Shown: positions 47,216 through 56,229, counted from the first letter of the stretch. The stretch: DNA of 64,000 nucleotides from Paenarthrobacter sp. DKR-5 (GCF_018531425.1 NZ_JAHBOI010000006.1:173911-237910); one strand, 5' to 3'. Translations and numbers: made by a program. Notes: generated by a model not told the origin, from the sequence alone.

Positions 47216-48553
47216 ATGACTCTTCCCGCAACTGAGAATGCTTTCGGCGGCTCTGCGACGGGCGGCACGGACCAGCGGCTGGAGACCGCCGAGGGCGGTC
47301 TTGCCGCGGCCGTGTACGGCATCGCTGACCGCGCCCGCCTGGCCTCCAGGGCTCTTGGCCGGGCGAACCGTTCGCACAAGGACCGCGTGCTGCGGAAGAT
47401 CGCCGACGAACTCCTGGCCCACCAGGACGAGCTGCTGGCCGCCAACCAGCGCGACGTCGACGCCGGCCAGGCCAACGGCACGAGCGCCGCGCTGCTGGAC
47501 CGCCTCACGCTGACCCCGCAGCGGGTCCAGGGACTGGTCGCCGCGCTGGAGAACCTCGCCGGTCTGCCGGACCCGGTCGGCAACGTGGTGCGCGGACAGA
47601 CGCTGCCCAACGGGCTGCGCCTGCGGCAGATCAATGTGCCCCTCGGTGTCGTCGCCGCCATCTACGAGGCCCGCCCGAACGTGACGGTGGACATCGCCGG
47701 CCTCGCCCTCAAGAGCGGCAACGCCGCCATCCTGCGCGGCGGCAGCGCCGCGGCCAACACGAACGAGGCGCTGATCGGCCTGATCCGCGGTGCGCTGGAG
47801 GCCGAGGGCCTGCCGGCTGACGCCGCCCAGACTATCGATGCCTACGGCCGTGAGGGCGCCAACGTCCTGATGCGCGCCCGCGGCCGCGTCGACGTCCTCA
47901 TTCCGCGCGGCGGCCGTGACCTCATCCAGACGGTCGTGAACAACTCCTCGGTGCCGGTCATCGAGACCGGGGAGGGCAACGTGCACATCTTCCTCGATGA
48001 GTCCGCGGACCAGCAGATGGCGATTGACGTCCTGCTCAACGCCAAGACCCAGCGGCCCAGTGTGTGCAACACCGTCGAGACGCTCCTGGTGCACTCCCGC
48101 TCCACCGTCCTGCCCGGTGTGCTCTCGGCGCTGGCCGCTGCGGGTGTGCGGCTGCACGCGGACCCCGCGGTGCTGGGATTGTTGCCGGCCGGAGTGACCG
48201 GCGTGCCGGCTACGGATGCCGACTGGGCCACCGAGTACATGGACCTGGACCTGGCCGTGCGCACGGTGGACTCGTTGGAGGAGGCCCTTGAGCACATCCG
48301 CACGTACTCCACCGGGCACACGGAAGCCATCCTCACCAACGACCTGGCCAACGCCGAGCGATTCATCGCCGAGATCGACTCGGCCGCCGTCGTCGTGAAC
48401 GCTTCCACCCGGTTCATCGACGGCGGAGAGCTGGGCCTGGGGGCCGAAGTGGGTATCTCCACGCAGAAGCTGCACGCCCGCGGGCCCATGGGCCTCGCGG
48501 AGCTCACCACGACCAAATGGGTCGTCCAGGGCGAAGGCCAGGTGCGCGCCTGA
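47216..48553 (+). CDS. proA: gamma-glutamyl phosphate reductase
   Basis: 445 residues, slightly long because of an N-terminal extension of about 25 residues. ALDH-fold hallmarks: LPNGLRLRQINVPLGVVAAIYEARPNVT-type region (in parts: PLGVVAAIYEARPNV), LIPRGGRDLIQTV, GEGNVHIFLDE and the catalytic Cys in RPSVCNTVETLLVH near residue 282. Second step of proline synthesis, downstream of proB. Confidence 0.96.
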   Translation: MTLPATENAFGGSATGGTDQRLETAEGGLAAAVYGIADRARLASRALGRANRSHKDRVLRKIADELLAHQDELLAANQRDVDAGQANGTSAALLDRLTLTPQRVQGLVAALENLAGLPDPVGNVVRGQTLPNGLRLRQINVPLGVVAAIYEARPNVTVDIAGLALKSGNAAILRGGSAAANTNEALIGLIRGALEAEGLPADAAQTIDAYGREGANVLMRARGRVDVLIPRGGRDLIQTVVNNSSVPVIETGEGNVHIFLDESADQQMAIDVLLNAKTQRPSVCNTVETLLVHSRSTVLPGVLSALAAAGVRLHADPAVLGLLPAGVTGVPATDADWATEYMDLDLAVRTVDSLEEALEHIRTYSTGHTEAILTNDLANAERFIAEIDSAAVVVNASTRFIDGGELGLGAEVGISTQKLHARGPMGLAELTTTKWVVQGEGQVRA

Positions 48554-48659
48554 GCGGCGAAGTGCCGGCCGCATGGGGCGACCACGTAACATAGGACCAG
48601 ATAAAGATGTAGTCCGGCAGCCGCCGGATTGAAAACTGTAATACCCGGAGGGGATAGGA

Positions 48660-48899
48660 ATGCTGACACCGTTCTTCAGTGCGGTCGTTGCCGCGAGCCA
48701 GGCCGAGGAAAAAGCGCCGACGATCGCGCCGCCGTTCGTGATCGGCGGGACCATCTTCGTGGTGCTGCTGGTGCTCATGTTCGTCACCGTCTCCTACACC
48801 AACCTCGGCAACCGGCACGAGCCGGTGGAGGAGCACGCGGACCCGCACCGTGCGCACCCGAACAAGCACGACCGCGGCCAGGCGCAGGCCCATTCCTAA
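48660..48899 (+). CDS. small single-span membrane protein
   Basis: 79 residues. GGAGGGG lies 10 nt before the ATG. One hydrophobic helix (~26-48, [19 protein letters not shown]) follows a short N-terminal segment. The C-terminal tail is His/Asp/Glu-rich ([20 protein letters not shown]), which could bind metal but is unproven. It lies between proA and nadD, as in relatives. Function unknown. Confidence 0.8.
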   Translation: MLTPFFSAVVAASQAEEKAPTIAPPFVIGGTIFVVLLVLMFVTVSYTNLGNRHEPVEEHADPHRAHPNKHDRGQAQAHS

Positions 48900-48903
48900 G
48901 CAG

Positions 48904-49581
48904 GTGCCGGCTGCCGAAGCGGCCTCCGCCAACGGGGGCCGCCGCTTCCGCCTCGGCGTCATGGGCGGAACCTTCGACCCGATCCATCACGGCCACCTGG
49001 TCGCGGCGAGCGAGGTGGCCGCCGTGTTCGGCCTGGACGAAGTGGTCTTCGTCCCGACGGGCCAGCCCTGGCAGAAAGCCAAGCAGGAGGTCACCGAAGC
49101 CGAGCACCGGTACCTGATGACAGTGATCGCGACGGCCTCCAATCCGCGCTTCACGGTCAGCCGCGTTGACATCGACCGGCCCGGACCGACGTTCACCATC
49201 GACACGCTGCGTGATCTTCGGCGGATGCGCCCGGACGCGGACCTGTACTTCATCACCGGCGCTGACGCCATGGCGCAGATCCTTTCCTGGAAGGACGTGG
49301 AGGAGCTGTGGTCCCTGGCGCACTTCATCGGCGTCACGCGGCCCGGACACGTTCTGCATAATCTGGGTCGCTCTGACGTAAGTTTGTTGGAGGTGCCCGC
49401 GATGGCCATCTCCTCCACCGACTGCCGGCGGCGGGTCGCCGAGGCCAATCCGGTCTGGTATCTGGTGCCCGACGGCGTGGTGCAGTACATCGCGAAGTAC
49501 CGGCTGTACCGGGGCCCGGCAGAAATCCGCGGGTCCGGACGTTTGCAGGAATTGACAGTAAGAGAAGCCAACACCGAGTGA
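48904..49581 (+). CDS. nadD: nicotinate-nucleotide adenylyltransferase
   Basis: 225 residues taking GTG 48904, just after the small membrane gene. No strong ribosome site is visible, so the exact start is uncertain (ATG 48850 or ATG 48961 are alternatives). [19 protein letters not shown] is the nucleotidyltransferase HxGH motif, followed by [28 protein letters not shown] and [12 protein letters not shown] (ISSTxxR). It makes deamido-NAD. Confidence 0.94.
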   Translation: MPAAEAASANGGRRFRLGVMGGTFDPIHHGHLVAASEVAAVFGLDEVVFVPTGQPWQKAKQEVTEAEHRYLMTVIATASNPRFTVSRVDIDRPGPTFTIDTLRDLRRMRPDADLYFITGADAMAQILSWKDVEELWSLAHFIGVTRPGHVLHNLGRSDVSLLEVPAMAISSTDCRRRVAEANPVWYLVPDGVVQYIAKYRLYRGPAEIRGSGRLQELTVREANTE

Positions 49582-49588
49582 GTTACGC

Positions 49589-51259
49589 ATGAGCAAGGAA
49601 CAGGAGCCGATCCGCAGCCGGAGGGAACTACGGCAAGCGCGGGACGCTCAGCAGCGGCAGGGAGACGGGGCTTACCCCTCCGTGCCGCACCTTCCTGCCC
49701 CCAGCCAGGCAGGCGATGGCACAGGGGCAGCATCAGCCGCCCCCTCTGACCGGCCTCCCGCCGAAGCCGGCGCGGCCGCCGAAGGCCAGGCGGAACGCTC
49801 CTCGCAGGCCCGGGCACGCGACCGTGCGGCCCTGCGGGCCATGAAGGAGCTCGCCGAGAAGGAGGGGCAGCTCAACAACGGCGGCTCGTTGCCGTCCCGC
49901 CGCGCGCTCCGCCAGCAGCAGGTAGAGGCCAACCGCGCACCCATTACCTCCTTCATCCCTGTTGTGCCAATGCCCACCAGTCCGCCGGACACTCCATTCG
50001 GGAACCTGCCGAAGGCCGCGCCCGCCGACGAGCCGGACACCAAGCCGGCCAGCGCCCCGGCCAGCAAGCCGGCAGGGGAGAGCCGGCGTCCTGCGGAACA
50101 GGCGTCCTCCGTGCCTGTTACCTCTGCCAAGCCGGGCGCTGCCGCGGCGCCGGGTGCGAGTGCCGCGCCGGCTGCTTCCAAGGACCAGGGCGCGAAGGTC
50201 CAGGGCGGCCGCCGGGACCGCCGCGCCAGGGCGCGCGAGCTGGCAGAGCAGCAGGCCGCGGCCCAGGAGCAGGCGGAGCTGGCAGCGATGACTCCGGAGC
50301 AGGCGGACGCAGCGCGTGACCTGCTCATGGAGCAGGCCAAGAACCAGATCGCCATGATGGACGCGTCCGCGCAAAAGGACCCCACGGCGGTGGACCTGAA
50401 GATCCTCGCCGAACAGACGGCGCTGGCCGAGCGTGCCGCCGTGCTGAACCGCCGGGCCGAAGCCAAGCAGCGGCTTGCGGAGGAACACGCGGCGAGCAAG
50501 CCGTCCCGGTACGACCCGACCGCTGCCCATAACCTCGCGATGGTGACCCCCCTGGAGTTCATCCGCGTGCCCGGGGTGGACCAGCCGATCCTGCGGCCGC
50601 CGTCGACCTCCCACGTGCCCGTCGTGACCTCGGCGACCTCGCGCCTGCGCCCCGCCGCCAAGCCGAAGCAGGGCGAGCGCCGGCCGGCGGACGCACCCGA
50701 AACGAAGGCCACGCCAGTGCAACCGGCGCCCCCGGCTGCACGGACCGCGGCCCCCTCCGCGCCCGTCCGGCCGCAGCCCCCGCGCCAGCAACCGGCTCCC
50801 CGCCCGGCGCCCGCGCCGCCGCGCGCGTCCGCACCGGCCGCATCGACGCCGGCTGCGCCGGCCCGTCCGAAGCAGCAGCCGCCGGCGCGTCCCGCCGCGC
50901 CTGCACGTCCTGCCGCGCCTGCCACCGAGGCGATGCCGCAGACCAGCCGCGACCGGGAAGTGAGCTACGAGCTGCAGGACAGTCGCTCGCGCGTGCTGGC
51001 CCGGGCCGAGGCCGTCGCACGGTCGCGCAAATCCGGCATCGCCCGGCCGCCGGTCGTGCCGGAAAACCTGCACGAGGAGCAGACCAAACTGCCGCCGCTG
51101 CCAGCGGGCAGCGCCCACGGCCTCGAACCGCTTGACGCGGCCACAGCCGGTTTGGACCGGGTGCGCCGCAACAGGCTGATGCAGCTTGCCGTGCTGGCCG
51201 TCGGCGCGGTCGCGCTGGTAGCCGGATTGATCATGATTATCAGTGGCTTGGGCCACTGA
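49589..51259 (+). CDS. large Pro/Ala-rich tail-anchored membrane protein
   Basis: 556 residues. Nearly all is predicted disordered and rich in Ala, Pro, Gln and Arg, with recurring short basic motifs (SRRELRQAR, SRRALRQQQ, RRDRRARARELAEQQ) and a central coiled-coil-like stretch (~205-300, with LAALTPEQAD-like helices). One C-terminal helix (~530-552, LAVLAVGAVALVAGLIMII) anchors it with the bulk in the cytoplasm. It sits 7 bp after nadD and 20 bp before rsfS, so it is in the same operon. No function recognised. Confidence 0.78.
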   Translation: MSKEQEPIRSRRELRQARDAQQRQGDGAYPSVPHLPAPSQAGDGTGAASAAPSDRPPAEAGAAAEGQAERSSQARARDRAALRAMKELAEKEGQLNNGGSLPSRRALRQQQVEANRAPITSFIPVVPMPTSPPDTPFGNLPKAAPADEPDTKPASAPASKPAGESRRPAEQASSVPVTSAKPGAAAAPGASAAPAASKDQGAKVQGGRRDRRARARELAEQQAAAQEQAELAAMTPEQADAARDLLMEQAKNQIAMMDASAQKDPTAVDLKILAEQTALAERAAVLNRRAEAKQRLAEEHAASKPSRYDPTAAHNLAMVTPLEFIRVPGVDQPILRPPSTSHVPVVTSATSRLRPAAKPKQGERRPADAPETKATPVQPAPPAARTAAPSAPVRPQPPRQQPAPRPAPAPPRASAPAASTPAAPARPKQQPPARPAAPARPAAPATEAMPQTSRDREVSYELQDSRSRVLARAEAVARSRKSGIARPPVVPENLHEEQTKLPPLPAGSAHGLEPLDAATAGLDRVRRNRLMQLAVLAVGAVALVAGLIMIISGLGH

Positions 51260-51279
51260 ACCACCACACTAGGAGAGCA

Positions 51280-51678
51280 GTGACCGCCACAGAGTCAGCC
51301 GTCGCGATCGCACGGGCAGCCGCCCGTGCCGCCGCGGACAAAATCGCCAAGGACATCGTCGCCTTGGACGTCAGCGACAAACTTCCGCTCACGGACATCT
51401 TCGTCATCGCGTCCGCGCCGAGCGAGCGCCAGGTCAACGCCATCGTCGATGGTATCGAGGAAGAACTGATCAAGCTCGACCTCCGCCCGGTGCGCCGCGA
51501 GGGCCGGTCCGAGGGACGTTGGGTGCTGCTCGACTACGCCGAGGTCATCATCCACGTCCAGCACGAGGAGGACAGGGTCTTCTACGCCCTCGAGCGTCTC
51601 TGGAAGGACTGCCCGGCTGTCGATCTGCAGCTTGAGACCAAGGACGCCCCCGCCGGCAGCGGCGCCGCGGCTGAATGA
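51280..51678 (+). CDS. rsfS: ribosomal silencing factor RsfS
   Basis: 132 residues from GTG 51280, with AGGAGAG upstream. DIVALDVSDKLPLTDIFVIASAPSERQVNAIVDGIEEEL-type core (in parts: DKLPLTDIFVIAS, SERQVNAIVDGI) and GRWVLLDYAEVIIHVQHEEDRVFYALERLW are diagnostic. It binds L14 and blocks subunit joining in starvation. The stop overlaps the next gene's ATG (ATGA). Confidence 0.95.
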   Translation: MTATESAVAIARAAARAAADKIAKDIVALDVSDKLPLTDIFVIASAPSERQVNAIVDGIEEELIKLDLRPVRREGRSEGRWVLLDYAEVIIHVQHEEDRVFYALERLWKDCPAVDLQLETKDAPAGSGAAAE

Positions 51679-52361
51679 CGGCCGCCGCTTCCCTCGGTGG
51701 CTCCCGGCGCCGCCGCAAAGTAGTTTTCTGGCGGCACGGGCGCACCTCCTGGAACTCGGCCGGACGCTTCCAAGGCCAGGAAGACATTGCCCTGGACGAG
51801 GTCGGCCGGCAGCAGGCCGCCTCCGCCGCCGCGCTGCTGGCAGCGATCGGGCCGACGCGCATCATCTCTTCCGACTTGGAGCGCGCCCGGCACACGGCCG
51901 AGGCGCTCGCCCGGGTGACCGGGCTGCCCGTGGCCGAGGATCCGCGCCTGCGGGAGACCCACGCCGGCGCGTGGCAGGGCATGACCTTCGCTGAGATCAA
52001 CGCCACCTACCCGGATGAAGCCGCGTCCTGGTCCTCCGGGGCCGTCCATGTGCGCCCCGGCGGCGGCGAGAGCCGGCTCGAGGTCTCGGAGCGGATGTCC
52101 GCTGCCGTGCTGGAGGCCGCTTCGGGCCTTGACGACGGCGGCACCCTCGTCGTCGCCACCCACGGCGGCGCCGCCCGGGTCGGGATCGCGAGCCTGCTCG
52201 GGTTGCCGCACGACCACTGGGGCGTGCTCTCCGGCTTGGCGAACTGCAACTGGTCCCTGCTGGAGGAGACGGACGGGGCGGAGAACCCGCTGGTGAACTG
52301 GCGGCTGACCGAACACAACGCGGGGACCCTGCCGCAGCCGGTCACGGTCCAGGAGGGCTGA
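51675..52361 (+). CDS. histidine phosphatase (phosphoglycerate mutase-like)
   Basis: 228 residues, translationally coupled to rsfS through an ATGA overlap. The catalytic RHG is in VVFWRHGRTSWNSAGRFQGQ; the second His is in VVATHGGAARVGIASLLGL. SSDLERARHTAEALA and DPRLRETHAGAWQGMT are typical. In mycobacteria the gene next to rsfS encodes glucosyl-3-phosphoglycerate phosphatase (GpgP), which is the best guess here. A tRNA-Ala follows. Confidence 0.88.
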   Translation: MTAAASLGGSRRRRKVVFWRHGRTSWNSAGRFQGQEDIALDEVGRQQAASAAALLAAIGPTRIISSDLERARHTAEALARVTGLPVAEDPRLRETHAGAWQGMTFAEINATYPDEAASWSSGAVHVRPGGGESRLEVSERMSAAVLEAASGLDDGGTLVVATHGGAARVGIASLLGLPHDHWGVLSGLANCNWSLLEETDGAENPLVNWRLTEHNAGTLPQPVTVQEG

Positions 52362-52372
52362 ACCCGGCCGTT

Positions 52373-52402
52373 TTGCAAAGTGCACGATTCTTTGCATAGA
52401 AT
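52373..52402 (+). promoter_or_regulatory. promoter of tRNA-Ala
   Basis: TTGCAA at 52373-52378 and TAGAAT at 52397-52402 are separated by 18 bp, in a locally A/T-rich stretch. They lie about 80 bp before the tRNA. Confidence 0.65.
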
Positions 52403-52481
52403 ATTCAAGTTGCTTCGGAGCGGATCGGAAACGAAAAGCTGAAGGAACAAACCGAAAAATCAGCGGATTTTTGCTGGAAAC

Positions 52482-52554
52482 GGGGCTGTGGCGCAGCTGG
52501 TAGCGCACCTGCATGGCATGCAGGGGGTCAGGGGTTCGAGTCCCCTCAGCTCCA
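52482..52554 (+). tRNA. tRNA-Ala (anticodon GGC)
   Basis: 73 nt. The acceptor GGGGCTG pairs with CAGCTCC through one G-U. The anticodon stem CCTGC/GCAGG encloses ATGGCAT (GGC), and the T loop is TTCGAGT. CCA is not encoded. Confidence 0.95.
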
Positions 52555-52573
52555 CTCGAAAGAGTGAAAAATG

Positions 52574-52605
52574 AACACCTCGGTCTGCGGACCGGGGTGT
52601 TTTTG
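52574..52605 (+). terminator. terminator of tRNA-Ala
   Basis: ACACCTCGGTC-TGCG-GACCGGGGTGT forms a near-perfect stem, followed directly by TTTTTG. A classical intrinsic terminator 20 bp after the tRNA. Confidence 0.9.
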
Positions 52606-52760
52606 TTTGCCCCGGGCCCGCCGCATCCGCCCGAGGAGGAGAAACTGCTCGGATCGGGCCCTTCGCGCGTGAGGCACCCGTTTTTCCTCCCCGGGCGAAG
52701 TTCCGGCCCCCCGTCCGCCGGGTCTGGCCGGTGCGCCTCCGGGGCTGGCAGGATGAGGCC

Positions 52761-53342
52761 ATGGACAGCCTGGAATTGCTGCTCGACGACGACGCCGAGG
52801 CGGACCTGCGCGAGGACTGGGAGCATCTCATCGACGCGGGTCTGCCCAGTTCCGGGCGGCACGCCGGAGCCAGCAACCGGCCGCACATCACCCTGGTCGC
52901 CGCGCCCTCCCTGGCCCCCGTGACGGTCCCGGACCTCGACGAGCGCGTGGCGGCCGCCGTCGCCGGCCTGGGGGAGCCTCTGGGCCAGGCGTTGGAGACC
53001 GCGGGCCTGCTCATTTTCGGTCCGCCGCGCGGGACCTACGTGCTCTGCCGGCAGATCATCCCGACCCGGGAGCTGCTGGAGCTGCAGCGCCTGGTCCACG
53101 AGAGCGTCCAGCCGGTACCGGGGCAGTCGCCGCAGACCTTCCCGGACCTGTGGACCCCGCACCTGACGCTGGGGCGGAAGCTGACGGGCCACCAGCTGGC
53201 GCGGGCGTTGCCGGTGCTGCCCAAGCGCCAGGTGCGCGGGCGTGCCGTCGGTTTGCGGCGCTGGGACTCGACCGCGCGGACGGTGCGGCTGCTCGCCCCG
53301 GTCCTCGAAGCGGATCCCGCGGCTGTTCCCGGCGCTGGCTAA
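52761..53342 (+). CDS. 2H phosphoesterase / 2'-5' RNA ligase-like protein
   Basis: 193 residues from ATG 52761, with GGATGAGG upstream. The two HxT motifs are RPHITLVAAP (near residue 37) and TPHLTLGRKL (near residue 135), spaced as in the 2H family. It may hydrolyse cyclic nucleotide phosphodiesters or RNA ends. gluQRS follows after 9 bp. The 155 bp between the tRNA-Ala terminator and this gene shows no other feature. Confidence 0.85.
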   Translation: MDSLELLLDDDAEADLREDWEHLIDAGLPSSGRHAGASNRPHITLVAAPSLAPVTVPDLDERVAAAVAGLGEPLGQALETAGLLIFGPPRGTYVLCRQIIPTRELLELQRLVHESVQPVPGQSPQTFPDLWTPHLTLGRKLTGHQLARALPVLPKRQVRGRAVGLRRWDSTARTVRLLAPVLEADPAAVPGAG

Positions 53343-53351
53343 GGTGGATTC

Positions 53352-54293
53352 GTGCATCAGAGTCCTCCCACACCCGCGGCCCCGAGCGCGGCCCTGACTC
53401 CCGCGGGCCGTTTTGCGCCCAGCCCGTCCGGCGAGCTGCATGTGGGCAACCTCCGCACCGCGATGCTGGCCTGGCTGTTCGCGCGCAGCACAGGCCGCCG
53501 GTTCCTGCTCCGCATCGAAGACCTCGACCGCGCGCGGGCCGGCGCGGAGCAGGCCCAGCTGGCAGACCTCGCAGCCATCGGCCTCGACTGGGACGGCGAC
53601 GTCGTGCGCCAGTCGGAGCGCACGCCGGTGTACGAGGCCGCCATCGAATCGCTCCGCTCGGCGGGGCTGGTGTACGAGTGCTTCTGCACCCGCCGCGAGA
53701 TCCTTGAAGCACCCAGTGCGCCGCACGCCCCGCAGGGCGCCTATCCCGGCACCTGCCGGACCCTCTCGCAGGACGAACGGGCCGAGCGCCGCCGGCACCG
53801 GCCGGCTGCGCTGCGGCTGCGGGCCGGCGTCACCACCTTCACCATGCGGGACATGCTGCACGGAGACTTCACCGGCACAGTCGATGACATGGTGCTGCGC
53901 CGCAACGACAGGGTTCCCGCCTACAACCTGGCCGTTGTCGTCGACGACGCCGCCCAAGGAGTCGACCAGGTGGTCCGCGGGGACGACCTGCTCGCCTCCA
54001 CTCCCCGGCAGGCCTACCTGGCCACGCTGCTTGGCCTGCCGCTGCCCGAGTACGCGCATGTCCCGCTGGTGCTCAACCACGAACGGCGGCGGCTGGCGAA
54101 GAGGGACGGCGCGGTAACGCTCGCCGCCCTGGCCGAGCGCGGGGTGGACGCCGCCACGGTCACCGACCGGATCCTCGCGTCGCTGGACCTGCCTGCCGGC
54201 GGCCTGCGCCACGCCCTGGCAGGCTTCGACCCGGCCGCACTCCCGAAAGATGCCTGGATCTACGACCGCGCAGTGATGGAGGCGGCGCAGTGA
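53352..54293 (+). CDS. gluQ: glutamyl-Q tRNA(Asp) synthetase
   Basis: 313 residues, half the length of GltX because the anticodon-binding domain is absent. GRFAPSPSGELHVGNLRTAMLAWL-type HIGH region (HVGN here), RIEDLDRARAGAE, the zinc ligands CFCTRRE...YPGTC and the KMSKS-like RRLAKRDGA motif are visible. It attaches glutamate to queuosine in tRNA-Asp. GTG start at 53352. Confidence 0.9.
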   Translation: MHQSPPTPAAPSAALTPAGRFAPSPSGELHVGNLRTAMLAWLFARSTGRRFLLRIEDLDRARAGAEQAQLADLAAIGLDWDGDVVRQSERTPVYEAAIESLRSAGLVYECFCTRREILEAPSAPHAPQGAYPGTCRTLSQDERAERRRHRPAALRLRAGVTTFTMRDMLHGDFTGTVDDMVLRRNDRVPAYNLAVVVDDAAQGVDQVVRGDDLLASTPRQAYLATLLGLPLPEYAHVPLVLNHERRRLAKRDGAVTLAALAERGVDAATVTDRILASLDLPAGGLRHALAGFDPAALPKDAWIYDRAVMEAAQ

Positions 54294-54329
54294 TGGGGAT
54301 GGGGGCTGCACAGTGAAGGGGGCGCTGCG

Positions 54330-54920
54330 GTGAACAAGAACCGGCTGGAGACCTTCAGCGACGGCGTGCTGGCCATTGTCATCACCATCATGGTGCTCGG
54401 ACTGCGCACCCCGGATGAACCGACGTGGCACGGGCTCCTCGCCGTCCTGCCAACGTTCCTGAGTTATCTGCTCAGCTTCGTCTACGTCGGGATCTACTGG
54501 AACAACCACCACCACATGATCCACCTGGCCGACAGGGTCAATGGGGGCATCCTCTGGGCGAACCTGCACCTGCTCTTCTGGCTCTCCCTCTTCCCGTTCA
54601 GCACGCGCTGGATGGACGACTCCGGTTTCAGGCAGGTGCCCGTGCTGGTCTACGGGATCAACCTGCTCTGCGCCGCGGTCGCCTACTTCATCCTGGAGCG
54701 GCTGCTCATCCGCCAGCAGGGGCCGGACGGCGACCTGGCCCAGGCTCTCGGCCGGGACTGGAAGGGGAAGGCTTCGCCGCTGATCTACGTTGCAGGGCTG
54801 GCGCTGTGCTTCGTGCATCCGCTGCTGGGCGTCGCCGCCTACACTGTCGTCGCCCTGATCTGGCTGGTGCCGGACCGGCGTGTGGAGCACTTCCTCAGTC
54901 GTCCCCCAGCACCTCGCTGA
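54330..54920 (+). CDS. TMEM175-family potassium channel-like protein
   Basis: 196 residues from GTG 54330. The family signature RLETFSDGVLAIVITIMVL (RxxxFSD) is helix 1. YLLSFVYVGIYWNNHHHMIH follows, then WLSLFPFSTRWM; there are about six helices. Bacterial TMEM175 proteins form leak K+ channels as tetramers. Its 3' end overlaps the opposite APH-like gene by 26 bp. Confidence 0.9.
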   Translation: MNKNRLETFSDGVLAIVITIMVLGLRTPDEPTWHGLLAVLPTFLSYLLSFVYVGIYWNNHHHMIHLADRVNGGILWANLHLLFWLSLFPFSTRWMDDSGFRQVPVLVYGINLLCAAVAYFILERLLIRQQGPDGDLAQALGRDWKGKASPLIYVAGLALCFVHPLLGVAAYTVVALIWLVPDRRVEHFLSRPPAPR

Positions 54921-55782
54921 GCGCGTGCACGCCGATGGCGCGGAGCACCGGTTCATCGGCCGAATGCGCAGCCAGCGCCGAGGCCATGCACAGTGCCCAC
55001 CCCCGCGCCCGCAGCCAGGTGTCCTCATCCACCGGCCCCGCCGCTTCCACGGTCTGCCTGAAGATCCGCCGGCCGGCCGCGTCGAAGGTCAGCCAGGCGG
55101 TGGCGAGGTCCGTGGCGGGATCACCGGCCGTCAGGTCGCCGAAATCCAGCACCGCCGCGAGTTTGCCGTCCTGCAGCAGGATGTTGGCAGGGTGCAGGTC
55201 CCCGTGCAGCCAGAGGGCGGGGCCGTCCCAGACAGGGACGGCGCTCAGCTTCGTCCACAGCGCCTCCAGTTCACGTTCCCGCGGCACGTCCAGCCCGGCC
55301 TCGAGCCGGCCCCGGACCGCGGCGTCACGGGTGGCCAGCGGCACGCCGCGAACGGGGTTGGCCGGGGCTTCGGGGCCCGCCGGCCGGTGAATGTCGGTCA
55401 CGAACCGGGCCAGCGAGCGCGCGCACTCCCGCTCCGCCGGGGACACCCGCGCCGCGGGAACCCCGTCCAGCCATGCGGTGATGCTCCAGGGCCACGGGAA
55501 GCCCGGGCCGGGGCGTCCGTTGTGCACCGGGACCGGGAGAGGCACGGCGGTGTGCGCCGCGTACAGGGGCAGGAAACGCTGCTCGTTCGCGACCAAGTGT
55601 GCCGCGACCTCCCTGCGCGGCAGCCGCGCCACGAATCCGGCGCCGACGCGGTAGATCACGTTGTCCCAGCCGGCAGCGAACTCGGTGACCGGTTCACCGG
55701 CAAGCGCCGGGTACTGCTCGCTAATCAGGGCGGCCGCCAATTCGGCCGTAACAGGGATGTCAGCCGCGGGTTTAGCCGGCAT
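54895..55782 (-). CDS. aminoglycoside phosphotransferase (APH)-family kinase
   Basis: 295 residues from ATG 55782, which overlaps the upstream VOC stop (TGATG). The kinase-fold motifs are FAAGWDNVIYRVGAGFVARLP (nucleotide loop), the Brenner motif LWLHGDLHPANILL and AVLDFGDLTAGDPATDLA with the metal-binding Asp. It probably phosphorylates a small molecule; resistance is not implied by the fold alone. Coupled to the VOC gene. Confidence 0.88.
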   Translation of the reverse strand: MPAKPAADIPVTAELAAALISEQYPALAGEPVTEFAAGWDNVIYRVGAGFVARLPRREVAAHLVANEQRFLPLYAAHTAVPLPVPVHNGRPGPGFPWPWSITAWLDGVPAARVSPAERECARSLARFVTDIHRPAGPEAPANPVRGVPLATRDAAVRGRLEAGLDVPRERELEALWTKLSAVPVWDGPALWLHGDLHPANILLQDGKLAAVLDFGDLTAGDPATDLATAWLTFDAAGRRIFRQTVEAAGPVDEDTWLRARGWALCMASALAAHSADEPVLRAIGVHALSEVLGDD

Positions 55783-56135
55783 CAGCGGGCGAGGTCGGAG
55801 GCGACGACGACGAGGTGCCCGTCCGGGTCCCGGACGACAGCGGTGCGTTCGCCCCACTCCTGGTCCGCGGGAGCATCGACCAGTTCGCCGCCGGCGTCGG
55901 TCATCGCCGCCACGGCGCTGTCCACGTCCTCGACCAGGAAGCCAGGCGTCACCCCGGCCAGGCTGGGGTTGGACGGCCGTTCGTGCAGCAGGACTTCCGT
56001 GCCGCCCCCGGGAGGGGTGAGGTGGGCCAGCCGCGGGGCCCGTTCCTTCAGCAGCAGCCCCATCGCGTCGGTGTAGAAGGGCAGCGAACGTTCCAGCGAC
56101 CTGACCGAAATAATGACCCTGCGCATACTCGCCAT
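55782..56135 (-). CDS. VOC-family (glyoxalase-like) protein
   Basis: 117 residues from ATG 56135 (MASMRRV), preceded by GAAGGA; an ATG at 56168 lacks a ribosome site. Two beta-alpha-beta modules: RRVIISVRSLERSLPFYTDAMG and TPGFLVEDVDSAVAAMTDAG, ending TAVVRDPDGHLVVVAS. Could be a bleomycin-resistance or dioxygenase-like VOC protein. Coupled to the APH-like kinase. Confidence 0.85.
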   Translation of the reverse strand: MASMRRVIISVRSLERSLPFYTDAMGLLLKERAPRLAHLTPPGGGTEVLLHERPSNPSLAGVTPGFLVEDVDSAVAAMTDAGGELVDAPADQEWGERTAVVRDPDGHLVVVASDLAR

Positions 56136-56229
56136 ATTGTGTCCTTCGTCATATAACGTTGTGCCCACGACTTTACTCCGGGTCGCCCTCGGGGGTCCTC
56201 GAGGATCGAGTGACGGAAGGGGTGGTCAT

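Noticed and set aside
45983-48787. 934-residue open frame antisense to proB and proA
   Set aside because: Covers two well-supported genes on the other strand and has no motif of its own.
51582-55028. 1148-residue antisense frame across rsfS, the histidine phosphatase, tRNA-Ala and gluQ
   Set aside because: It runs through a tRNA and several real genes, so it cannot be a gene.
55220-55340. APH-like gene as an aminoglycoside resistance determinant
   Set aside because: The fold is shared by many small-molecule kinases and nothing nearby suggests antibiotic resistance or mobility.
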